Assembly (NCBI GenBank): GCA_038247995.1 | Contig: JBBRUG010000134.1 | Location: 1 to 14,926 of the forward strand | From: JBBRUG01 sp038247995 | GTDB taxonomy: Bacteria > Chloroflexota > Chloroflexia > Chloroflexales > Chloroflexaceae | Reading direction: 5' to 3' | Length of the DNA stretch: 14,926 nt | Shown: piece after piece, positions 7,638 through 13,741 of the stretch | How the letters are laid out: each line of letters opens with the position of its first letter | Position numbering within the stretch: position 1 is the first letter of the stretch | Position numbers and translations under genes: made by a program | The notes under the pieces: model-generated | Told to the model about the DNA's origin: nothing | The model's database searches: none | The model's input: the letters and a program-made list of their open reading frames with translations, nothing else

Positions 7638-8519
7638 TTATTGCAGCACCCACGCCTTCCATTCTTGCTCCAGGGCGTCGAGGCCTTTACCATATACCCC
7701 GACATAGTTGGCGGCGCCGGGCACCTGGCTGCCGCCACTTATGTAAAGCGCATCGAACTGCTCACGCCCGTACACCTCAATCAGAAACTCCACGAAACTG
7801 CCCCACTGATAGTAGAGCGTATTCATGTCGCCGATCGAGCGCCCGACATAGCTTGTAGCGAGGGGCAAGCTAGCGCCGCTCGCTACCCACGGACGCACGA
7901 AGCTGCGAAAATCGGCGGCGTCGCCCAGCCAGTACGCCCCCGCGCCCCAGGTCGCCGTTCCCTCCAGCAGAATCAGGTCGCTGGAAAGGTGCGCATTGCC
8001 GTAACGGTCGTGGGCGAGCTGGTGGACGAACTCGTGAGCCATAATGTTTACAGCGCGCATGCGCGGTAGGCTCGGGCAGGTGAAGACCTGGGTGCGGCGC
8101 ACATCGGTGTAGGCAATCCCGTGCAGCCCGCAACTCGGCTCGCGCCCGATCAGCGTCTCGATTGGCCCGCTTGGCCCGGTGCCGAAACGCCGGCTGACAT
8201 ACTCCAACGCACGCTCCAGATCGGCGTTCAGGCGCGCCTGTTCTTCCGGATCAAATAATCCATCGGCCACAACGATCTGCAAAACCGCGCCATTGACGCG
8301 CTGCATGCTATCGCTAAGCGCTGCGGGCGCCGGCGTAGGCGCGCCGGGCGGCACACCACCTTCGGCGCGAGTAAAGATCTGGCGCGAGGCATCAACCGCA
8401 TTTACCGGCGCCAGATCGGGGCGCGGGCCAGGGCGGTAAAACGCGACCATGAGGATCAGCAGCGAGGCCACAGCCACGCCGACAAGCAGTTGCGGGGAAG
8501 CATACGAGTGTGCGCGCAT
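7638..8519 (-). CDS. Membrane-anchored zinc metalloprotease, peptidase MA-like (gluzincin)
   Basis: The 293-aa protein has one N-terminal transmembrane helix (about residues 10-27) after a short polar start, then a Pro-rich stalk to about residue 67, and an extracytoplasmic domain. The zinc site is clear: HEFVHQLAHD with His162, Glu163 and His166, and a third ligand Glu186 in LLEGTATWG, the spacing of gluzincins. Two cysteines (CGLHG and FTCPS) flank a possible disulfide before the active site. Substrate is unknown; cell-surface proteolysis is inferred. It starts 8 bp after the stop of the lipoprotein protease gene. An AAGG ribosome-binding site (8526-8529) overlaps that stop codon, so the two genes are almost surely translated from one mRNA. 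The stop is TAA at 7640-7638, with no room for a terminator before cruA's end. Confidence 0.82.
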   Translation of the reverse strand: MRAHSYASPQLLVGVAVASLLILMVAFYRPGPRPDLAPVNAVDASRQIFTRAEGGVPPGAPTPAPAALSDSMQRVNGAVLQIVVADGLFDPEEQARLNADLERALEYVSRRFGTGPSGPIETLIGREPSCGLHGIAYTDVRRTQVFTCPSLPRMRAVNIMAHEFVHQLAHDRYGNAHLSSDLILLEGTATWGAGAYWLGDAADFRSFVRPWVASGASLPLATSYVGRSIGDMNTLYYQWGSFVEFLIEVYGREQFDALYISGGSQVPGAANYVGVYGKGLDALEQEWKAWVLQ

Positions 8520-8527
8520 AACCGGCC

Positions 8528-10552
8528 TTATTCGATCGTCAGCGTATAGCCGGCGCGCTCGGAGGTATGCGGCGTTGTGGCGACAACTACCAGCACACCA
8601 CGTTCATCGGCAGCGAGTTGCGCCGTCACACGGCCATCGGCGCCAATTGTAAGGGCTTCGACAGCCAGCGTGCCATCGGCGGCGGTGCGCACCAGGCGCA
8701 ACTCCCAGCGTTGCGGCAGCGCCGCGCCCACGCGTACAAAACCCGCGGCTTGCCACGGCCCCGGCCCGGCTTCGACAGCGTCGCTCAGGCCCAATTCCGC
8801 AATGCGGATGTTGTCGATCAGCCAGCCCGGCCCACTGACGGCCAGATCATTGACCTGCAAGAAGCGCAGCAGCACCTCCCGGCCGGCGTAGGGTGAAAGA
8901 TCGGCCTGTTCCAGCACCCAGCGCGCTCGCACCCCATCGCTCAGGCTCGCACCCGGCGCCCCGCTGATCCCGGTTAGACCATTGCCGAAGTTGTGCCCCT
9001 GGGGATCATCAGTGGTGGTGTAGTTGCCGGGCAGAGTGTCCCAGGTTGCGCCGCCATCGGTCGAAATCGTCACGAACGCATAGTCGAACTCGCGCTCAAG
9101 CTCATACCAGGTATCGAACTGGAGCGTCGCCCGAGTTAGCTCGCGCAGGTCGAGCGGGAGAGTCAGCGTCGCCATGCTGCCGTCGCCGCGCCCGCTCCAC
9201 CAGGCATACGCGTCACGCGGCGGCTCGGCGGCAACCCCAACCTCAGTCGCGCCGCTAAAAGCAAGTTGGGTCGTACCGGCGGGCAATTCCAGGTAATCGA
9301 CGCCGAACTGAGCCACGCTGCCGGCAAACTCACGGCTGACCGGTGCAGGCGTGGGGCGCCCCGGCAGCAGGTTCGGCAGTTCGTGGCCGGTGGCATAGGT
9401 GTAGCGCCCATCGGCAACGGCGGGATCGTCGATCAGGTTCGCAACGGCCCAATCACCAACAAGCTGGCCAAAGTCGCTGTAGCCGGGACGGCTTTCAGCG
9501 GCAAGTGCAACGAAGGCAGGCAGGTTATTGCCGGCATTGGCGCGCATCAGCGGCAGCAACTGATCTTCACCGGCATACTGCGCATAGATGTAACGCATAA
9601 ACAGGTGCGCCGCGCCGTAATGTGCGCCGGCCCGCCCAGGGTCGGACGACCAACCGGTAAGTTGCACATCGGGATCGTAGAGATAAATATTGGTGAAGTT
9701 GTTGCTCTGGTAGCCATTGAGATCCTGGGCCAGTTGTGAGTTGCCCTCATTGAACCAGGTAGCACTACCGGGCGCTTCGTGCTGGTGGATCATGTGCTGA
9801 AACTCGTGGGCCAGCACATCGAGATAGGCCGGCGTGGACGGGTCGAGCAGATCGACATTCATCACAAACATCTGGCGCTCGTTGCTGAAGCGATTCGCCT
9901 GCACCGGCAGCAAGTCGCGGGCCGAAAAGTAGCCCAGCACCCGGCGCGCCGGATCGTGGGCGTTAAGGATGGTTATGGGCGCCGCACCAGGCACGCTAGG
10001 CGGCGCTGCCGAGCCGAAGATCGCCTGTGTACGCGGATAGATCTCGTCCTCGAAGAAGCGCGTGGCCGCGATTAGCGCTTCGCGCTGCTCGATCCGATCA
10101 CGCTCCAAGTAAGCCTGCACAATCGATCCGGCATAAATCAGCTCAGCCTCGATCTGGAAGGGCTCGTAGGTTGCGCCATCGGTGATCCAGAAGCTGCGCA
10201 CGTCGCCGGTTTGCGCCGTAGCGATCCCGTCGGCGGCAATGGTGCAGGTGGCCGGTTCGGCACGACAGGAACCGAGGGCTAAGGCCAACGCGAGATCATC
10301 GGCCGGCGGGCGAACGGCTTGATCAAGCGCTGCAATCGGATCGGCGGGCGTCGGAACCGCCGAAGGCGTCGGCAGCACCGTTGCGGTTGAGGTAGGGGTA
10401 ACCGTAGGCGCAGGTGTCGCCGAAGCGACCGGCGGCAGCGTCGGCGCCACTGTCGCTGTCGCCGGGACAGTCGATGGCGCAGGAACCGCAGCAACCGGGG
10501 TACAACCAACCAGCAACACACAGAGACCTAGAACAAGGGTGCGCTTTGCCAT
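8528..10552 (-). CDS. Secreted lipoprotein metalloprotease, M6/immune inhibitor A-like
   Basis: The 674-aa product starts MAKRTLVLGLCVLLVGC, a lipoprotein signal peptide with lipobox LVGC (lipidated Cys17). A Pro/Thr/Ala-rich linker of about 50 residues follows, then a protease domain. The zinc motif HEFQHMIHQHE has His249, Glu250 and His253, with the third ligand Glu269 in TWFNEGNSQLA. The C-terminal half (about 400-600) carries a beta-rich domain with WYELEREFDYAFVTISTDGG and YAGREVLLRF...GWLIDNI, typical of InhA-like M6 peptidases. A final beta domain (about 600-674) may be carbohydrate- or surface-binding. The ATG at 10552 is chosen over 10588 because it begins the signal peptide and sits 6 nt after a TACAAT box, implying a leaderless mRNA. 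The substrate is unknown; nutrient acquisition or surface remodelling is inferred. Confidence 0.85.
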   Translation of the reverse strand: MAKRTLVLGLCVLLVGCTPVAAVPAPSTVPATATVAPTLPPVASATPAPTVTPTSTATVLPTPSAVPTPADPIAALDQAVRPPADDLALALALGSCRAEPATCTIAADGIATAQTGDVRSFWITDGATYEPFQIEAELIYAGSIVQAYLERDRIEQREALIAATRFFEDEIYPRTQAIFGSAAPPSVPGAAPITILNAHDPARRVLGYFSARDLLPVQANRFSNERQMFVMNVDLLDPSTPAYLDVLAHEFQHMIHQHEAPGSATWFNEGNSQLAQDLNGYQSNNFTNIYLYDPDVQLTGWSSDPGRAGAHYGAAHLFMRYIYAQYAGEDQLLPLMRANAGNNLPAFVALAAESRPGYSDFGQLVGDWAVANLIDDPAVADGRYTYATGHELPNLLPGRPTPAPVSREFAGSVAQFGVDYLELPAGTTQLAFSGATEVGVAAEPPRDAYAWWSGRGDGSMATLTLPLDLRELTRATLQFDTWYELEREFDYAFVTISTDGGATWDTLPGNYTTTDDPQGHNFGNGLTGISGAPGASLSDGVRARWVLEQADLSPYAGREVLLRFLQVNDLAVSGPGWLIDNIRIAELGLSDAVEAGPGPWQAAGFVRVGAALPQRWELRLVRTAADGTLAVEALTIGADGRVTAQLAADERGVLVVVATTPHTSERAGYTLTIE

Positions 10553-10588
10553 GTGGGCATTGTACCCCGGACGGTGGGCAAGGTGCAA
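10553..10588 (-). promoter_or_regulatory. Leaderless promoter of the metalloprotease operon
   Basis: Read on the - strand, TTGCAC (10588-10583) is followed by an 18-bp spacer, TACAAT (10564-10559), six bases GCCCAC, and the ATG (10552). Transcription starting 7 nt after the -10 box would begin at the A of the start codon. This gives a leaderless message and explains the lack of a ribosome-binding site. Confidence 0.6.
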
Positions 10589-10591
10589 GGC

Positions 10592-10691
10592 GGCAGGGCG
10601 ATCCGCAGATCACGCAGATTGCGCAGATTACCGCGTAACAAGCGGCAGGCGGCACAAGGCAGGGCGATCCGCAGATTGCGCAGATTACCGC
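10592..10691. repeat. Two copies of a CAGATT-type intergenic repeat
   Basis: GGCAGGGCGATCCGCAGAT followed by CAGATTGCGCAGATTACCGC-type sequence occurs twice: at 10592-10634, with an extra CACG-CAGATT unit, and at 10658-10691. A mixed spacer, rich in GGCAGGCGGCA, lies between them. The second copy runs into the phzF-family gene: its TTACCGC end supplies the TAA stop (10687-10685) and the last CGG codon on the - strand. Confidence 0.8.
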
Positions 10692-11602
10692 TCCAGCGTA
10701 CCCCGCATAACCGAAACACAGGCGCCGCTGACTTCAACCTGCCGGACAACACCGGCAACCTTGCGGACGAAAAGATCAATCTGGCTGGGGCGGCCCATGT
10801 CCTCGCCCTGGCGGATCGTCAATGCTAGATCGGCGTCGGGCGCGGGCAAGAGGTGGGCGCGCAGCGCAACCAGCGCCGCTGCGGCGCTACCGGTAGCGGG
10901 ATCTTCGAACACATTGTCGAGCGGCGCGAACAGGCGCGCATGGAACGTATCGGCAAGATCGGGATCAGGCACGTAAAGAAAGAGCGAGAAGCGCCCATCG
11001 CTCAACGGAAATTCGGCATCGGCGCGCGTGATGTGCGCCAGGTCTGGTTTCGCCTGGGTAAGCGCATCACGACTAACCAGTTCAGCCACGACAAAAGGCA
11101 ACCCGACGGAGGCAGTACACGGTTGATGACTGGTAGTTACGATCGCGTCCGGCGCAAGCGAGATGCAGTCGGCAACAAGCTTGACGCGCATATCCGCGCC
11201 AATCGACAGCGGGCGCGGCGCCGTAATCGTCGCGCCGGTAACCGTTTCGCCCGTACGCAAGATCCGCACGTCCACAGTTCCGGCGCGCTCGGCAAAGCGC
11301 ATTGTCGCACCGACAGGCCGGCCAAAGACACTCCCAAGGCGCGCCAGGACAAAAGCGGTGCCCACATTCGGATGGCCGGCGAAGGGCACTTCCGTGGTCG
11401 GCGTGAAGATCCGCACTTCGGCGGTGAACTGCTCGTCGGGAGGCGGAAAAACAAAGGTGGTTTCGGAATAACCAAACTCGGCAGCGATCTGCTGCATGTG
11501 GGCATCGCTTAACCCACGCGCATCGAGAATCACCGCCAGCGGATTCCCGCCGAAGCGTTTGCGCGTAAACACATCGACGGTTTCGTAGGCGAATGTTGAC
11601 AT
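10685..11602 (-). CDS. PhzF-family isomerase/epimerase (phenazine biosynthesis-like protein)
   Basis: The 305-aa protein carries the PhzF family marks: VDVFTRKRFGGNPLAV at the N-terminus, FGYSETTFV with the likely catalytic Glu47 (Glu45 in Pseudomonas PhzF), PFAGHPNVGTAFVL, and DPATGSAAAAL in the C-terminal half. The fold is that of diaminopimelate-epimerase-like two-domain isomerases. PhzF itself isomerises a dihydro-hydroxyanthranilate, but most family members outside phenazine operons have unknown substrates. No phenazine genes are present, so phenazine synthesis should not be inferred. The start at 11602 has a textbook ribosome-binding site (AAGGAGA on the - strand, 11615-11609) six bases upstream. 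The stop lies inside an intergenic repeat copy. Cytoplasmic; no signal peptide. Confidence 0.9.
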   Translation of the reverse strand: MSTFAYETVDVFTRKRFGGNPLAVILDARGLSDAHMQQIAAEFGYSETTFVFPPPDEQFTAEVRIFTPTTEVPFAGHPNVGTAFVLARLGSVFGRPVGATMRFAERAGTVDVRILRTGETVTGATITAPRPLSIGADMRVKLVADCISLAPDAIVTTSHQPCTASVGLPFVVAELVSRDALTQAKPDLAHITRADAEFPLSDGRFSLFLYVPDPDLADTFHARLFAPLDNVFEDPATGSAAAALVALRAHLLPAPDADLALTIRQGEDMGRPSQIDLFVRKVAGVVRQVEVSGACVSVMRGTLER

Positions 11603-11652
11603 GAAGCGTCTCCTTTCCCCTCAAGTATCGGCGATGTAATGCGCCAGGGAAA

Positions 11653-11691
11653 GGGACAAGGGGACAAGGGGGCAAGGGGGCAAGGGGCAAG
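11653..11691 (+). repeat. Tandem GGGACAAG/GGGGCAAG octamers
   Basis: Consecutive units GGGACAAG (11653-11660, 11661-11668), GGGGCAAG (11669-11676, 11677-11684) and GGGCAAG (11685-11691) occupy the gap between the phzF-family gene and the 156-aa gene. They lie just before the ATCATCAG array. The region is strongly purine-biased on the + strand. Confidence 0.85.
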
Positions 11692-11697
11692 GGTCGA

Positions 11698-11737
11698 ATC
11701 ATCAGATCATCAGATCATCAGATCATCAGATCATCAG
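11698..11737 (+). repeat. Five exact tandem copies of ATCATCAG
   Basis: The octamer ATCATCAG is repeated five times without change (11698-11705, 11706-11713, 11714-11721, 11722-11729, 11730-11737). The 8-bp period is not coding. It sits between the GGGGCAAG array and the 3' end of the 156-aa gene. Its perfect state suggests recent expansion by slippage and a likely copy-number polymorphism. Confidence 0.95.
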
Positions 11738-11748
11738 ACGATTCTCTC

Positions 11749-11763
11749 CCGCTCTATCGCTCT
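11749..11763 (-). repeat. Copy of the AGAGCGATAGAGCGG repeat at the end of the 156-aa gene
   Basis: This is an exact 15-bp match, on the - strand, to 5130-5144 on the + strand. In both places it lies at or after the 3' end of a gene and in the sense direction of that gene. Here it supplies the terminal Glu and Arg codons and the TAG stop. Confidence 0.8.
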
Positions 11764-12224
11764 ACATACGGCGGTGGCAGGGGCAATACGCGGCGGCGAT
11801 TGCTACCGATGGTGGAAACCAGATCAGGCGGCAGTTCCCAATCGGCGAAGGTGATCGGCAGCAGATCGGGATCGGTCTGACGCAGCATGGCGGCGAACCA
11901 GGCAACGTAGGCCGGATCGCTACCGTGAGCGCGAGCGGCTAGTTCGGGAAAGTGCTCCAAGAATTTGGCGGCCAACGCCGACGGATCATCAGCGTCGGCA
12001 TCGGCCCAACCGAAGATCTTCAGCCCACTACTGGTAGAATAGGGGGGCAATCCGCCTGAATAGTTTGCGGCACCGGCAGCATACAAACTACAGCGCCAGT
12101 ACATACCCGACGGCGCCATCCCTACAATAACGCGCAGCCGTTCATAGCCACGTCGGTGCATTTCGGCGACGAGCATAAGGAGGCGGCGACCATCAGCGAT
12201 AGGATTGGGGGCTTCCTGGCTCAT
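11754..12224 (-). CDS. Hypothetical protein, 156 aa, unrecognised family
   Basis: The product starts MSQEAPNPIADGRRLLMLVAEMHRRGYERL, a probable amphipathic helix, followed by a conserved-looking core with VGMAPSGMYWRC and SLYAAGAANYSGG. It then has a segment rich in Asp/Ala (about 85-95) and ends LPLPPPYVER. No signal peptide, membrane helix or nucleotide motif is seen, and I do not recognise the family. The ATG at 12224 is preferred because a longer reading from 12335 would translate the 35-bp repeat array; GAGG lies a few bases before 12224. The last two codons and the stop (GAG CGA TAG) belong to the GAGCGAT repeat, so the C-terminus may have been altered by repeat insertion. Confidence 0.7.
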   Translation of the reverse strand: MSQEAPNPIADGRRLLMLVAEMHRRGYERLRVIVGMAPSGMYWRCSLYAAGAANYSGGLPPYSTSSGLKIFGWADADADDPSALAAKFLEHFPELAARAHGSDPAYVAWFAAMLRQTDPDLLPITFADWELPPDLVSTIGSNRRRVLPLPPPYVER

Positions 12225-12301
12225 GCTGGCCTCGGATTGGTTTTTAGCGCAACGCGCCCTGAAGGGCGCTGCTCGGGGGTTGCGGAGCAGCGGGCCGCTG
12301 A

Positions 12302-12443
12302 AGCGGCGGTAGCGCAGCGACTGCCGCAGCGACACCAGCGGCGGTAGCGCAGCGACTGCCGCAGCGACACCAGCGGCGAGTAGCGCAGCGACTGCCGCAG
12401 CGACACCAGCGGCGAGTAGCGCAGCGACTGCCGCAGCGGCACC
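12302..12443. repeat. Four tandem copies of a 35/36-bp repeat
   Basis: Units lie at 12302-12336 and 12337-12371 (35 bp each, identical) and at 12372-12407 and 12408-12443 (36 bp each, nearly identical). Each begins AGCGGCG and contains GCAGCGAC twice. Copies 3 and 4 have GAGT where copies 1 and 2 have GGT. The last copy has GGC instead of GAC near its end. There are no unique spacers. Confidence 0.92.
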
Positions 12444-12577
12444 AGCCGCCTGCCGCCTGCCGCAGCGACATCTGCCGCCTGCCGCCTGCCGCCTGCCACC
12501 TACCGCCTGCCGCCTGTACGGGCGACCACGAGGGTCGCCTAGCGCCTAGCGCCTGCCGCCTGCCGCCTGCCGCCTGA
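12444..12577. repeat. CTGCCGC heptamer tracts flanking a GGCGACC hairpin
   Basis: Heptamer CTGCCGC and close variants (CTGCCAC, CTACCGC, CTAGCGC) fill 12444-12516 and 12538-12577. Between them lies the perfect inverted repeat GGCGACC-ACGAG... GGTCGCC (stem 12521-12527 with 12533-12539, 5-nt loop). It resembles dispersed GC-rich palindromes of many bacterial genomes. The heptamer period rules out a coding repeat. Confidence 0.8.
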
Positions 12578-12579
12578 GT

Positions 12580-13530
12580 TCACCGCTCACACGCCTCGGC
12601 GACGAACAGTTCAAGGGCGGTATCGGCCTGGATGCGCCCGGTTTTGAGCGCCAGATCCAGTTCCAGCAGCCGATCGTGCAGATGTTCAAGTTCGCCGGGG
12701 CCAAAGTTGCGGCACTGATCGACTGCTTTGCGCACCACAAACGGGCGTTGGCCGAGTTCGGCGGCGATCGCGTCGGGGCGCATGCGCTGGGCGGCCAGTT
12801 CACGTACGCCAAGCAGCACACGCACCTGGCGCGCAAGCATAAAGAGGATGTACGGCGGCGCTTGACCATCCTCCAACAGGCTGCGCGCACCGCGTAAGGC
12901 TGATCCAAGGCGGCGGGCGCTCAGTTCATCGATGAAGGCGAACAAGTTCTGCTCTTGATTGTCCTGCACCAGCAGATCGACATGCTCAGGCGCGATCTGC
13001 CCGCCCCGCCCCACGTAACTGGACAGCTTGGCCAGTTCGCTGATCAGCATGCGGCTATCGCTGCCGACCAACTCGACGAGCCGCTGCGCTGCCGGGCCAG
13101 GCAGGCGCACCTCGAGGCTGCGCGCGCGCTCATCGAGCCAGCGCAACAGAGCCGTACCCTCCAGACGGGTAAACTCGCGCAACTCAGCCGCTTGTTTGAG
13201 GTAGGTGAAGAGGATGCTGCGCCGATCAATGTCGTCGCTCTCGACAAAAACCAGATCGCAGCCCGACGGCACCTGAGCCAGATAAGCGCGCAGATCCTCG
13301 CGATCTTTGCCGGCCTTGGTATGCTTCAGCGCGTCCCGCACGATCACCAGACGGCGATCAGCGAGAAACGGCATCGCCTCACAGGCGGCAGCGAGCGCGT
13401 CGATCTTGAGGCGTCGCCCATCGAGTTGGCTGATATTCAGTTCGGCTAGATCGGGCGGAAATGCGGAACGCAGCGTAAGTAACGCTTCACTGCGGGCAAA
13501 CTCATCGGGGCCATAAAAGAGGTAGATCAT
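12580..13530 (-). CDS. holA: DNA polymerase III, delta subunit
   Basis: HolA is the wrench subunit of the clamp loader that opens the sliding clamp at the replication fork. The 316-aa product starts MIYLFYGPDEFARSEAL, the family's degenerate P-loop region that lacks ATP-binding residues. It continues with AMPFLADRRLVIVRDAL and DLVFVESDDIDRRS in domain I. Further landmarks are SDSRMLISELAKLSSYVG and NLFAFIDELSARRLGSALRGARSLL in the middle, and the C-terminal collar domain with FMLARQVRVLLGVRELA and LLELDLALKTGRIQADTALELFV, the usual HolA ending. The start at 13530 is chosen because the next upstream in-frame start (13626) adds 32 residues encoded by the palindromic intergenic region. Only a distant AGGG could act as ribosome-binding site. 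The gene stands alone, with a repeat-rich gap downstream. Confidence 0.93.
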   Translation of the reverse strand: MIYLFYGPDEFARSEALLTLRSAFPPDLAELNISQLDGRRLKIDALAAACEAMPFLADRRLVIVRDALKHTKAGKDREDLRAYLAQVPSGCDLVFVESDDIDRRSILFTYLKQAAELREFTRLEGTALLRWLDERARSLEVRLPGPAAQRLVELVGSDSRMLISELAKLSSYVGRGGQIAPEHVDLLVQDNQEQNLFAFIDELSARRLGSALRGARSLLEDGQAPPYILFMLARQVRVLLGVRELAAQRMRPDAIAAELGQRPFVVRKAVDQCRNFGPGELEHLHDRLLELDLALKTGRIQADTALELFVAEACER

Positions 13531-13562
13531 ACAATAGCAAGCCCTGTGCTGCCGTAGACGAG

Positions 13563-13680
13563 CATGTTTCGAACCTGTGCGTACACAGGTGGGTGCCCGC
13601 CTGTGAGCATCTGCGGCCCGCCGCATAGCTCAACTCGTAAGAGCAAAGCTCCCATCGAAACCACGTTGGCTCAAAACATG
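13563..13680 (-). other. Candidate structured RNA or MITE-like inverted repeat between glbO and holA
   Basis: CATGTTTTGAGCC (- strand 13680-13668) can pair with GGTTCGAAACATG (13575-13563) over 13 bp, using two G-U wobbles on the - strand only. Inside lie a 14-bp palindrome, TGCGGCCCGCCGCA (13612-13625), and two competing hairpins. CCTGTG pairs with CACAGG around a 4-nt loop (13574-13589), or CACAGGTGGG pairs with CCCGCCTGTG (13584-13605). It matches no RNA family I recognise. It may be the holA leader, a separate small RNA or a relic element. Confidence 0.4.
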
Positions 13681-13710
13681 TGCCCGCCACACGAACAGCC
13701 AGGGCGGGCA
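13681..13710 (-). terminator. Strong hairpin downstream of glbO, possible terminator or part of the folded region
   Basis: TGCCCGCC (13681-13688) and GGCGGGCA (13703-13710) form a perfect 8-bp GC-rich stem with a 14-nt loop, starting 31 nt beyond the glbO stop. On the - strand it is followed by CATGTTTTG, so the T tract is short and offset. It abuts the 13-bp helix of the candidate structured RNA without a gap and may belong to it instead. Confidence 0.4.
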
Positions 13711-13741
13711 GATCGTAGCATGAGTTGCCGGGAACTGCAAA

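Larger units (their letters stand above)
12225..12579. other. 355-bp gene-free, repeat-filled intergenic region
   Basis: The gap between holA and the 156-aa gene holds, from left to right, several features. Three successive hairpins come first: GCGCCCT-GA-AGGGCGC (12254-12269), CGCTGCTC paired with GAGCAGCG (12267-12274 with 12285-12292) and GCCGCT-GA-AGCGGC (12294-12307). They are followed by four copies of a 35/36-bp repeat, CTGCCGC heptamers, a GGCGACC hairpin (12521-12539) and more heptamers. Open frames through it are translations of repeats, not genes. Confidence 0.85.

Noticed and set aside
10685..11602. Phenazine biosynthesis locus
   Set aside because: Only a PhzF-family protein is present; the family is widespread outside phenazine producers and no other phz gene is in the window.
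12302..12443. CRISPR-like array of 35/36-bp repeats
   Set aside because: The copies are directly adjacent with no unique spacers, and no cas gene is present.
12221..12499. Open frames with repeated SLRQSLRY on the - strand
   Set aside because: They only translate the 35/36-bp tandem repeat; units of 35 bp shift the frame, so no real repeat protein is encoded.
12521..12539. Rho-independent terminator for holA
   Set aside because: The stem is good but no T tract follows on the - strand; it fits a dispersed palindrome better.
13502..13690. 62-aa open frame on the - strand upstream of holA
   Set aside because: It runs through the palindromic region and overlaps the holA start; its composition is that of the inverted repeats.
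13612..13695. tRNA gene suggested by TAGCTCAACTCGTAAGAGCA, a good D-arm look-alike on the + strand
   Set aside because: No anticodon stem can be formed after it, no T-arm with correct pairing follows, and no matching 3' acceptor strand exists.
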